Made by a program: the position numbers and the translations under genes. Source: Rhyacichthys aspro (taxonomy: Eukaryota; Chordata; Actinopteri; Gobiiformes; Rhyacichthyidae). From it: 64,000 nt of DNA. Under the pieces are notes generated by a model. The model was not told the origin of the DNA. It saw nothing but the letters and a program-made list of their open reading frames with translations, and searched no databases. Positions 35,901 to 46,400 of the stretch are shown piece after piece. The stretch covers positions 18,145,906-18,209,905 of the forward strand of contig CM072160.1 in the NCBI GenBank assembly GCA_036850595.1, in the 5' to 3' direction. Position 1 is the first letter of the stretch. Every line of letters starts with the position of its first letter.

Positions 35901-38508
35901 TAGCGACAGTGATGATGACAATGAAGAGGAGAAGGAATTAGATAGTGACAAAGAGGAAGAGGATGAAGAAATGTCCTCCCGGTCTTCAAGTCGTTACACA
36001 AGCAGATCAAAAAACAGCAGAAGTACAAGACTCACCAGAAACAGTGCTGCTGCGGACAGGAAGAGGACAGGTCAGTTAACCTGGAATATCCACTATTTGA
36101 ATAATAAAGGCTCTGATAACGAAATTGTACATAGAAATGTGGTGAGCACATTTCAACAACCATAAGGAGACTAACAGTTATTTCATGGATCAGTGAAGAG
36201 CAAGTGTTGTCTGGGCAAAGATTTCCTTTGTTCAAACGAGTAAAAGCCATTGGGTCTAGTGCCACTGCCACAAGACACTCCAATGTTCAATGTTCAAAAC
36301 AAAATTTTACTGCACTCTTGTTAAAGCAAATAAAATGAACAATTCCTGAATTAATGAAAAAAACCTTTGAAGTCACATAGTCTGACCCCAATCAGAACCA
36401 GATGGTCCAAATCAATATTTTTCAGACCAGGCTTTGTAGATCTTGAGTACCTGTCTGCTGCTTCGTGTTGTATGCTGTATTTCAGTGGAGATTATTTCTA
36501 GTCTGTCAATGTGAAGACTATCACAACCAGCCAGTGTCTTTACCAGTCCTGCTTTCCCTTGTTTCCAGAGAGAGCAGAGATGAACGGTCACAGCAGCAGG
36601 TCGTCACTCCGGGAGAGACGCCAGCGCAGTGACTCAGACAGAGCCACGTCCCCAGGCTCTGACGAGGAAGAGGAAAAATCAGTCCGCAGATCTTTAAAGA
36701 GAAAGACAGCGCGGGCAGCTGTAAATAAGATCAAACTCCTTGAAGCCTCAGAGGAAGAGGAGGAGGATGAAGATAAACCGAGGAGGAGTAGCAGCCGTCT
36801 TCGACACTCGGCTTGTTCTAACAAACGAGCGGCTGTGATCCAGAGCAGCTCTGAATCTGAAGAAGGTAGGAAAATGTATATTCATGTTTAATAGGTTTTA
36901 AACAAAACAAAATCACTTTTTACACATTTTTGTTATAGATTCTCACAATACAAAGAAAACAGTTAGTGAATCCAGTGAAGAGGAGGATGGCAACTATAGC
37001 AATGCTTCATCATCTTGCAATAACCAGAAAGGAGACATGAGGTGCACTAAACAGGAGACTAGAAGGGACACAAAAACTACAAATAATGGTAAATAAAACA
37101 ATGTTATTGCCATGCATTTAATACTGTGTGACTGAGGTTAACTGATGTCTTCTCTCTTTGATCTGCAGATATTTTGTCCAATGGACATAGTGCTAAACAT
37201 TGCTCTGAAGAAGAGGAATCTACTGAAGAGAGCTCTGGTGAAGCTGATAAGGGACGGTCCACGGTATCTCAGAAACCCATAAGAAGAGCAGCAGCTGCTG
37301 CTGCCAAGAAAAGTAATATTTCAAGTGATGAAGAAGAGCATGGTGAAGAGGACAGGAGGTCACGGCACAGTGCTTCTGTAAGCTCTAATAAAGAGGACAA
37401 AAATCACACTTCCTTCAAACATGTACATCAAAATGGAAGAAATGTGGATGAATGTGTTTCTAAGAAAAGCCAAGTCCAACAAAGATCGGCCTCATCCACT
37501 AAACGGGATGTTGCAGATTCAGAAGAGCTGAGTGACACTCCAAAGACATCCAGCACACGCGCAAAAAAACGGACAAAAGACAGTAGTCACTCAAGCGAGG
37601 AATTTGAGCCTGATACAAATCCACGGAGGCAAACAAGAAACAAGAGTAAATCTAAACGACCTCGAGATGACACCTCTGCTTCTGAGAGTTCTGACCAGGA
37701 ATACAAACCCAAAAGGAAGTCGAGAAGGAAAGGCTCCACTGGTTCATCAGAGGAATCTGATCTTTCCAAAAACACATCAAGCAGAAGGCCAAGACTTAGG
37801 ACCCTACCAAAAAAGAAATACACCAGTGACAACTCTCTTTCTGAAGACTCTACTGCTAAGAGCCAGATCAAACGGAGAAACACTTCAGCCACAGCATCTC
37901 GGGAAAACAGGTATCAGAGACGAGAATCCAATAGAATCTCATCTAATGGAACCAGAGACCAGCCATCTTCTAAAAGAAAACGCATTTACACTTCAGACTC
38001 AGAGGAGGGAGAGCAGAATGGAGAAGACCCTGTGCTCAAGGAAAATAAAAATAGCAGGTCCAATTCCTCAAAGTATCCTAAAAGGAAGCTGAAATCACAG
38101 GGTAGCGACAGCAATGAGGAAGACTCTAGTTCTCAGTCTGAATTCAGCAAAGAAGAGGAGGACGCTGGTCGTTCTGGAAGAGAGAGGAAGAATATAAAGC
38201 GGCCAAACCACAAAAAGAGAACGGAAAGCTACAGCAGCAGCAGTCACAGCTCCGACTCAGAAAGTGAACAGTCTTCTTCAGCCTCTGAAAACTCATCTGC
38301 CAGCTCAGGGTCCCACAGCAGTCCAAAGAGGCGGGGTCACAGACGGTCACGGAGGACCTCCAGCCGCCAGCTCAGGCAGCGCCGCACTGCCGCTGCCTCA
38401 GAGGAGGAGGAAGAAGAAAGCGACGAGTCGTACGGCAAACGACGGAATCCATGTGTAAACACCCGCAACAGGGGAAAGAGGACGGTGAATTATCATGACA
38501 GTGAATGA
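20908..38508 (+). CDS. BRWD1: BRWD1, bromodomain and WD-repeat protein 1
   Basis: Nuclear chromatin reader related to PHIP and BRWD3. 44 exons sum to 6630 nt with consistent phase, 2209 residues (human about 2320). Order: N-terminal helical/LisH-like region (ESELYYLISRFL, 13-55), WD40 propeller about 172-550, cryptic Tudor region about 937-1138, bromodomain 1 about 1150-1265 (HNARTFNEP), bromodomain 2 about 1325-1440 with acetyl-lysine Asn in NAKAYTPN, then a Ser/Lys/acidic tail ending NYHDSE. Exons: 20908-20944, 21057-21115, 21232-21261, 21467-21526, 22176-22326, 22452-22550, 22660-22820, 22989-23210, 23322-23422, 24456-24526, 24627-24727, 24817-24857, 24943-25044, 25195-25348, 25452-25586, 26161-26289, 26373-26521, 28258-28334, 28422-28646, 28725-28908, 28989-29079, 29254-29379, 29731-29798, 30300-30534, 30619-30735, 30811-30918, 31041-31165, 31251-31333, 32656-32767, 32884-32945, 33052-33207, 33300-33420, 33513-33638, 33894-33963, 34036-34086, 34189-34314, 34951-35103, 35183-35346, 35436-35602, 35691-35810, 35897-36070, 36569-36865, 36939-37088, 37169-38508. 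Introns 16 and 32 start with GC. Synteny favours BRWD1 over its paralogues. Confidence 0.97.
21780..21960 (+). promoter_or_regulatory. Promoter-like NF-Y/TATA cluster in BRWD1 intron 4
   Basis: Two inverted CCAAT motifs, CCAATCAG (21840-21847) and CTGATTGG (21895-21902), are 47 bp apart. A TATA-like CATAAAAAG (21905-21913) and an octamer-like TTTTGCAT (21920-21927) follow. The block is richer in CpG than the rest of the intron. Histone-type promoters have this architecture, but no histone reading frame follows. It may be an alternative BRWD1 start, a promoter for an unseen transcript, or chance. Confidence 0.4.
23423..24455 (+). other. BRWD1 intron 9
   Basis: 1033 bp between WD-repeat exons. 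The only structure seen is an 18-bp direct repeat TTAGAGAATCTGTGTCAC at 23572-23589 and 23604-23621. No exon or transposon ends are recognised. Confidence 0.6.
25606..25632. repeat. Poly-T tract in BRWD1 intron 15
   Basis: Nearly pure T run. Another lies at 25918-25927 after a duplicated GGGTCATTTT unit. Confidence 0.7.
26607..27000 (-). mobile_element. L2/Rex-like LINE 3' fragment, copy 2
   Basis: Lies in BRWD1 intron 17. The plus strand opens with TTCAACTTTATTAATCCC, then a short ATTG tract, then the family phrases CTCACTGATCTCAGACG and GTCCATGTTGTTCAGTATAG. The reverse strand reads a degraded ORF end (KRAGSILGICLETLVEAVE, then stops). The rest of the intron (27000-28257) shows no element I can name. 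Confidence 0.7.
31963..32250 (+). mobile_element. LINE (L2-like) ORF2 C-terminus and 3' tail
   Basis: In BRWD1 intron 28, 42 codons then a stop (31963-32091) read SERAFAVAAPRLLNSL... through LSVFKSSLMSHLFALTF. This is the typical end of fish L2/Rex-type reverse transcriptase ORFs (AAPRLWNSLP...SVSSFKS-LKTHLF). The 3' tail has the usual GTAAAGCACTTTGGG phrase (32216-32230). The frame is intact over this short stretch but the 5' end is missing, so it is a 5'-truncated copy with the sense of the host gene. Confidence 0.78.
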
Positions 38509-39600
38509 AGGACTTTGCAGCTTTAGGCTTTAGACATTAACTGGAGACCTTAAAGACACTTGATGGCCACATTATGGTAGTAGCACTGGAGTCCTTGAGA
38601 GAAAATGCTGTGAATCTGTTTCATTCAGGGATATTTATATTTTCTATGAAAAACTTGTTTATCGATGGAATACACATTCAAGCATTTGAACTGCTGGCTT
38701 TCACAAGGATAGAGTGAATGCCCATCTCCCGTACAGCTTGTGATTTGGCCAGCTAACCATTCTGGGGAATCTTGTCAGCTTGGGTGCTATCTAATATACC
38801 TCTGTTTAATCAAGCATATTGCTGGCTTGCACTAAAATAACACTGTACTGAGGTATTTCATACACTAGTTTTGCATTAGAAACTCAGGGGTCAGCTAAGT
38901 TTACTGTAGTCTCTAACATGCAGTTGGGTTTTTTTTTCTTGGAGGTATAAGACAATTCCAGGTTGGCAAATGTCCACGCACATTCACTGGGACAAAAACA
39001 AATGCACGGAACGGCGTTTGACTACAGCACTCCTTTGTAGATCCACACACTTAAAGCTTGACTGTATTGAACTGATATGAGCCAAATGAATAGAAGTTTT
39101 CCCCCAATAACATTTCGTTTTAGTTATTTTTTTTTCTATTCTAGTGAATTGATGTAAATATGTGATTGAAATGATATTGTTGGCAAGGTGTGGCGATCAG
39201 TCAGTAGCAAAGCGTTTATTTAAATTTCTATTTTGTCTTTTCTTTTTTTCTACATTAATTTCATTGTCTTGCCATATGTCACACATTGGTACCCTTTTGC
39301 TCAGTACAAATATCCCAAAGTACTTGTGCAAAATTTTGTGATTTCTCATATTGGGAAGACTTTATTGTCCTGTGTTACCAACATCCAGTATTAAATTCTT
39401 TTTTTCAGAGTTGACTTTAAATATGTTGCCAGTCACATTGTTTAGTTTTTGGTTTTTGGGGGAGGTTTCTTAATACAGTCGCTTTTTGGCAATTTGCTTA
39501 ATGTTTTTCATACTACATGTTTAATAAAACAGATTTCACAGGAACAACTGTTGATGCAATGTGGTTGTGGAGTGCAATGATTTTTTTTTTAAATAAAACA
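38509..39600 (+). other. BRWD1: BRWD1 3' UTR
   Basis: About 1.1 kb, AT-rich, with no coding potential. It contains several T-rich runs and ends with two poly(A) signals (39523-39528 and 39592-39597). A poly-A run at 39644-39661 follows. Confidence 0.75.
39523..39597 (+). terminator. BRWD1: BRWD1 tandem poly(A) signals
   Basis: AATAAA at 39523-39528 and again at 39592-39597, about 1.0-1.1 kb past the stop codon. They would give two alternative 3' ends. Confidence 0.65.
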
Positions 39601-39661
39601 TTAGTCCACAGTGATACTTGTGTATTGTTTGAGTTCAAGTACTTTAAAAAAAAAAAAAAAA

Positions 39662-40412
39662 GTTTCATTTATATGTTGGTTGTGCTCTTATAGATACAGA
39701 ACTCCCATTTCATATTTTTTCATCACATAAAAACCTAAGTTCATATATCCTATTGAGACATTAAAAATAACTGTTAAATCTAACAATAGCATTCGCTTAA
39801 TAGACCGTTAAGTTGTTCAGTACGGACACACTTAATAATGCTCGTGTAAATATTTATATATAAGTATATCATTATTTTATCTAGTCATTACAATACTTAC
39901 GAGTGCTACTTTCAATATTCATTGACAAAATTGAGGTTGGTTTATTTGGGAGGCGCTTGTTTATGACGTTTAAGTCTGACGCTCAGTAGTGCGACCGTGA
40001 CCTACACATTTTCCTTGCTTCTCGCACTTTCGACACAAATGTTTCTCGGGAAAGCAAAATGTTTTGAAAGAAAAATTTTATAAAACCATTATATCAATAC
40101 CAATATCATACAAAAATTATCAGTATCTCGTTATGTATATGATTGTGACCTTAAATAATATCTAGCATTTTATTGATATTCCTAACGAAAATACCTGCTC
40201 CGACAGTTAACAGCCGTGAGCGTGCATGTGAGCTGTTATGGGGTTGACAGGTACGCTTCAGCCTCCTAAATAGAAAAGAAGAAGTAGAACTGTTGTTTTT
40301 TTTTAATTCAGTGTCTAAGCTTATGTAGCCATGTACTGTGTGTGCCCCAAAAGCATTTAATGCTAAGTAAACCACCGGTGGCACTACTTAGGACAGATAG
40401 TTCTGTTCTAAA
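39662..40412 (+). promoter_or_regulatory. MIPEP: BRWD1-MIPEP intergenic region and MIPEP promoter
   Basis: AT-rich up to about 39940, then more mixed sequence with a CRE half-site (TGACGT, 39964-39969). No TATA box is placed convincingly before the ATG at 40413. No other gene fits in this interval. Confidence 0.4.
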
Positions 40413-43400
40413 ATGTCTGCGGGTAAAAGGTTGCTGTGCCTTGTCAAGCACAGAAGTTTATTATGGACGCAAGTTCGGAGAAATGTCACGACATGGTCAC
40501 CTGTCGGAGCTGCTTTCAATGCCAAACCTCACAGAAGACTGGACCTGTTCGAGGAAAAAGTGGTTTGTGTTGCTCTTTGAAGTTGTATGGCTAAAGGTGC
40601 CACTCAAACAAAATACACTTGCTTTTACTGTTTAGTTCTTATGCCTCTGCAGGGTTTGTTTGGAGTGCCAGAGCTGAACTGTCCTGCAGGCTTTCAGCTC
40701 GCCACTAAAGATGCTCTGAAGAACACAGAGCGGCTGCTGAGGAAAGCTTGTACCTGTCCACCAGGGGTCGACACAGTGGAGTCTTTTGATCAGCTCTCTG
40801 ATGGTCTGTGTAAGGTGGCTGACCTGGTAAGTTCACCCAACCTGTTTTTACCAGACATTAATGAATCAAAAGCATTCAGAGTTTTACCTGCATAGAGTTA
40901 AGGATAAAAAGTCAAAGCTTAACATGACTAAAAAGGTTTATATACACAAAATACAATAAATTCTGCTCATGCTTTCAGAAAATAGGCTATTGCACATACT
41001 TCGGTATATTTTAACTAAAGTAGACATGCCTATTGTTATCAGTTGGCAAACATATAAGATAAAAGAAAGTTTACTACAATATGTGAAAGTGTATATTTTC
41101 TTTCTATTTTCAGGCTGACTTTGTAAAAGTTGCACACCCCGACCCGGCTTTCAGAGAAGCTGCAGAGAGGACATGTGTAGAGATTGGCACCGTAGTTGAG
41201 AAGTAAGAAGCAGAAGAGTCTGCTAATTATATGCACGTAAACCACTGTACATCTAACCAAATTACCAGATGATAATGTTTATTCATTATTGTGTTTATTT
41301 TCAGGCTAAACACTAATGTTGAGTTATGTCAGAGCCTAAAAAAGTTGCTGGACAACTCTGATATTGTCGCTAAGTTGGACCCCGATACAAGGTAAGTTTA
41401 GATTTTCCCTGCTGTAAAGAAACGGATCATTTGTATGCTTTAGTACTGGAACTAAAGAATGTATGTATAATTTATCTGCTCTCCTATGTCCCTTGCAAAA
41501 AAAATAATATTGAGTCTTTTATAGTTTTTTTTTTTTTTACATCTTGTCTTTGTAGGAGAGTGGCTGAATTGTTCATGTTTGACTTTGAAATCAGTGGAAT
41601 TCATCTGGATGACAAACTGGTATGTCGAGATTATGCAATTATAAGTATACACATATTCAGTTTTATTCATTAACAACAAACTACCCATTAAGCATATGTT
41701 AAATATGAGGTGTGATATATGTCCTTTTATTCAGAGGAAAGAGGCAGTTGCTCTTCATGTGAAGCTTTTGGACCTAAACAATGAGTTTCTGGTCGGTTCC
41801 CACATGCCCAACAGAATTGCCAGAACTGCAATCCCTGAGCATCTGCACCTTCACTTTGCAAATGAAGGAAGCTTCATCCAGGTCGGGGGTTTACATGCAG
41901 ATTCCCCTGATGACTTGGTATGTATCTTTGACTTTTGTCACCAGAACCATTTTTCAGTATCGACCAGCAGGGTGTGCTGTTGTTCTATAAGTACATGCAG
42001 GGACGCCTTTTCAAAGCCAATAGAAATAAATAAATAGAAATAAAGCATTGGGTGCAAGGTCCACACATTTTGATAACTTTTTTAAATTAACAAATGTATG
42101 TATTTAGTCTCTTCTGCTTTTTCAGTTTTTCTGATCTTGTTTTTCCCTTATTTACCATTGTTAGGTGCGAGAGATTGCCTACCGGATTTACCTCTATCCA
42201 AATGCAGACTTGATGGAGTGTCTGGAAGAGCTGCTGAAATGTAGATATAAACTGGCCAAACTGGTGGGTTATGAGTCGTTCGGACACCGGGCGCTGAAGG
42301 GAACTATGGCTAAAACACCAGGTTTCTATCTTTTCTTCTATTTCAGCTAAAATACAATTCATAAGGCAACACAGAGACACTAATGTCGACTTATTTTGTT
42401 GTCTTTTTCAGAGACGGTCATGAGTTTTCTCCAGTTATTAACAGAGAAACTGTCACACAGGTAGAGCTCATTTTTATAAGGATTCTGCTAAAGGTGCAAT
42501 GTATACTTTTTGGCATTATCTAGTGGCAACATTGCAGATTGCAATTCCACACCTCCTATCTATAGTGCCGTTGCGGTGACATGTTGTCGTATATGAACAA
42601 AGCCTCCAAAAAAAAGCTAAAATGACAAGTTTTCTTCTAAAAAATGAAAAAATGTCTGAAAAATTACCTCTAGTTCTGTAGAATGTTCACAGGATTTGCA
42701 TTCTCAGTGCATGTGGGATATGAAGCTTCATTACCATGCCCTCCAATGCGCTAATATGAACACTGTGTATTTGAATATGTAAGTAGCATATCCAAACAGT
42801 TAAAAGTAGAGTAAAAAAGCAGGCTTCTACGCTAAATGCACTCTATTCTCGGATTTGTAGTGTGTGAGAGTCTTTTCATGTGTGTTTCGTCTTGTAAAAT
42901 CTGTTTTGTGTTTGCATTCTCTTCCTGTTTTCCATGCCCTTACTAGTATCCCTCTCAAAGTCCAAAAATATGCACGTCAGGTGAAAAGAGAGACTTTAAA
43001 TTACCCACAGGTATGAACGTAAGCCTGTTAACCTGGCAGCCTGTCCAGGGTGTTCCCCTGCCTTCAGCCAAATGCATGCTGGGATAGGCTATAGCCCCTT
43101 TTGACCCTGACTGGATCGGTAAAGACTGGAACAAATGCCTTTAGCCTATTAGCTCCTGATTCTTTTTTTTTTTTTGTCTTTTGTCTTTTGTTATTTCACA
43201 GAACGGAGAAAGACTTTAAAATGATGAGGGATATGAAGAAAAAACTTAATCCTCGTAATTCTGTGAGTGGTTTTGACACATTTCTTTTAAGTTCTCAATA
43301 ATAGTAGCCTTTACAAGTATTCTTATTTCCTAGGAGCTCATGCCATGGGACCATCCGTTCCTGAGTGGCGTCTTGCGTGCGGAAAGGTGAGGCATTGTTA

Positions 43401-46400
43401 TCTCATAAGACTTATTTTTCAGCTGGTTGTTATTCGATAAAGTCACGGCTATCCGTATCTCTGCGCTGACGTTTGTAATTCCATATTCCACAACGGCGCG
43501 AGCTGTTATTGCGGCCTGGCTCTTTCTCATATGTCCCCTGGTACAAAAGGGTGTTAAGGGAGAAGCATGGGAGTTGTGTGTGTGTGCGCTGTGCCTCAGT
43601 CCTTTACAGCTCAGGACATTTTAATCTGACATTATCAACTTCATCTGACGTAGGGACTCTAACGCTTTGTCTGTTTTGACTTTCCTGCTACATTTAATCC
43701 CCACAGTATTTATTGTTTTAGTATTGTTGGATTTGAAATCAAGGAACAGTTCACTATTACTATGAGTGAATGAAGGATTACTTTCAGAAAAAGATATTGC
43801 ATGGTTGAGAGGGCTGGTTCAACTATAGGAATTAGTTTGGAGACTCAGGTTGAAGAAGTAGAGAGATAGATACACAACACAATGGATGCTATAGTGAAAA
43901 ACATGGACCATCCCCTGCATTGGGCTTTTGAACAACAGAGAGCAGCCAGTGGACGTTTGAGATCAATGAGCTGCAAATAGTTGAATTTATGGATAGTTGT
44001 CAGCACATTCCCAAAAAGTGACAAAGGCAATGACACAATAATGGTTCAACAATGAGTCTAAACTTTGCACTGTTGTAAAGATGCACCTGTGAATATGTGA
44101 CTATAAACACCCAACACCTAAAACATGAAACTACTGATTTGTGATGCATAGAGGATATTTCCACAGTATATTATGCTAATTGACTTGCAAGTACCTCTTA
44201 TGGAACACACACATTTGCTGTAATAGTAATAATATTTAAATTGCAGAATAATATTTGTTATTTGTTAGGATGGCATATTTTCTCTGGCCCCTTTATCAGT
44301 CAAAAAATGTACCTTGAATATGGCTGTATGCATCTTTTAAAAAAGTGTTGTGATCTTAGCAGGAAATTCTTCTTATCGTATTTTTACTGCAGACATTATA
44401 GACCCCTCAAGTACTGTTTGGATGCAAATGTGTACTTTTTGACTGTATCTAGTGGTGACATTACAAATGTACTTACCACACCCCTGATTTCCCCTGCAGG
44501 GACACGCTGTGGTGTTTGAACAGACTTTGTAAAAATGGCCCTGAGTTTGCTTTAGAAATGTAAAAAAAACTAAATCCATTTATTTTATAAAAGACCATTA
44601 ACCTGAAGGCAAGATTGTGGGTTCAAAGAATGTACTTTCTTTCCCATCAGTGCTTTTTTCCCCACATTTGTAGTTATAGGACATAATTGAACTAAAAGCT
44701 GCTTCTTCTGTGTTTTGTGGAACTTAAATTTGGTCAAGATTGACAAATGTGTTATTTGATGCAATTATACACTTTTGAAAATCTATTAACTGACTATATA
44801 TATATATGCTTTCAAATATTTCCAAGCTGCTTTTCCAAATGCATTCAAGATTACACATCTGCAGCTGTGCTATTTGTCTGTCTCTATAGTTACCTTTTTA
44901 CGATCTGCTTTGTGTCTCACCTACTCACCGCTGCATTATCCACAAATTACAATTAAAGCTGTATCAAGCAAAGTTGAAGCCATGTGTGAACACGACACGG
45001 AAACGCCTCTGTCTTCCCAGCTCTTTTTTTTCCGGCTGAATCAGAATCTGAAATTCTTTTGGAGCTGCTCTTCTCCAAGTGCATTTAAGTTTACACATCT
45101 CCAGCTGTGCTATCCGTCTGTCTCTATAGTTACCTTTTTACAAGCTGATGTTTGTCTAGCTTACTCACTGCCACATGATCCCTGCTCTTCAGTGAGTAGC
45201 AATTTAAACTGGAGCCCGTTCAAACCGTATTACAATCAGCTACATGGTATTTCTTCATGTACACTGTGCCAGTAACTGTCAAGAATCAAAGTTGTATAAT
45301 ACAAACAAATTTGATCGAGTTGTGTATTTTGACAGATACTGTTTATGTTTTGAGTGGCAACAGTTTTTTTCATCCTGGCATTTTTTTTTTTTTTTTTGGG
45401 GGGCAGGTACAACATAGAACCCAGTTTGTACAGTCCGTACCTATCTTTGGGCGCCTGTATGGAGGGCCTGAATAACCTCTTCTCTCAGTTGTATGGCGTC
45501 TCGCTCATGTCAGAGCACCCCAGAGCTGGAGAGGTCTGGAGTGAGGACGTCCGCAAACTGGTGAGCGCTACGTTTGACGTGTATTTCCTAAAGTGTCACT
45601 GTGTCAGCGATTCTGTTTTAATGGAATATTTGTAGAAGGCTTTTTGTGCCCTACTTCAAACCAAAGGTTGTTGGACCTCAGGTGAAATATAGGACAGTAG
45701 ATCAGTATTTCAAAGTGCACGTATTAAGTTACTGCCTTTGTGTTTGATGTGGGTTAATCTGTGTGTGTGTCTCTTCTAGGCTGTGGTACATGAGACAGAA
45801 GGATTACTGGGATACATCTACTGTGACTTCTTTCACCGCCAAGATAAACCTCATCAGGTGTGTATCTACTTTTTACGAGACTTCAGACTTTATCAGTCAT
45901 CTAATCTATAATATATTGCTGCCCCTTATTTGATTTACAATAAGTGTTTTTTGTTTTTGTTTTTTTCTTTAATCCAATCAGCACTACTCTCGATGTGCCC
46001 AAATGATCATTGGCTAATATACAGTTTGAGTTTAGCTTGGCCAAAGTTCTTGTACAGGGCACCAGTAGCTAAAGGCGTGGTTACACTAAGTACAGTACAG
46101 TCACCAGTCAACCGCTAGAGGATGACCTGAAGAAGATGAGATATAAATCATATTTAAAGCTGTTACAATAAAGACTAGAGTAAATCCTCCTTTGTAGTGA
46201 TGCAAGAGGCTTGAGGTAAAACTGTATGTTGCTGCAACAAACTATAGAAGATTAAGATTGATTGTGGTTTATTTCCAGTTTTTTTTAACTTTAAATTCAG
46301 AAGCACTAGTTTTACCTTGTGCAGCAGCTGGATTGTCCAAAGATTTGTGAGCTCACAATCTTAACAAAAATCCATCTTGGACTGCAACCAAAGTCCGTGC

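Noticed and set aside
37532..38092. 186-codon ORF overlapping the last BRWD1 exon
   Set aside because: Shadow frame of the Ser/Lys-rich BRWD1 tail exon 37169-38508.
44874..45275. 133-codon ORF in MIPEP intron 10
   Set aside because: Spans the direct duplication and the spacer; peptide repeats follow from the DNA repeat, and no domain is seen.
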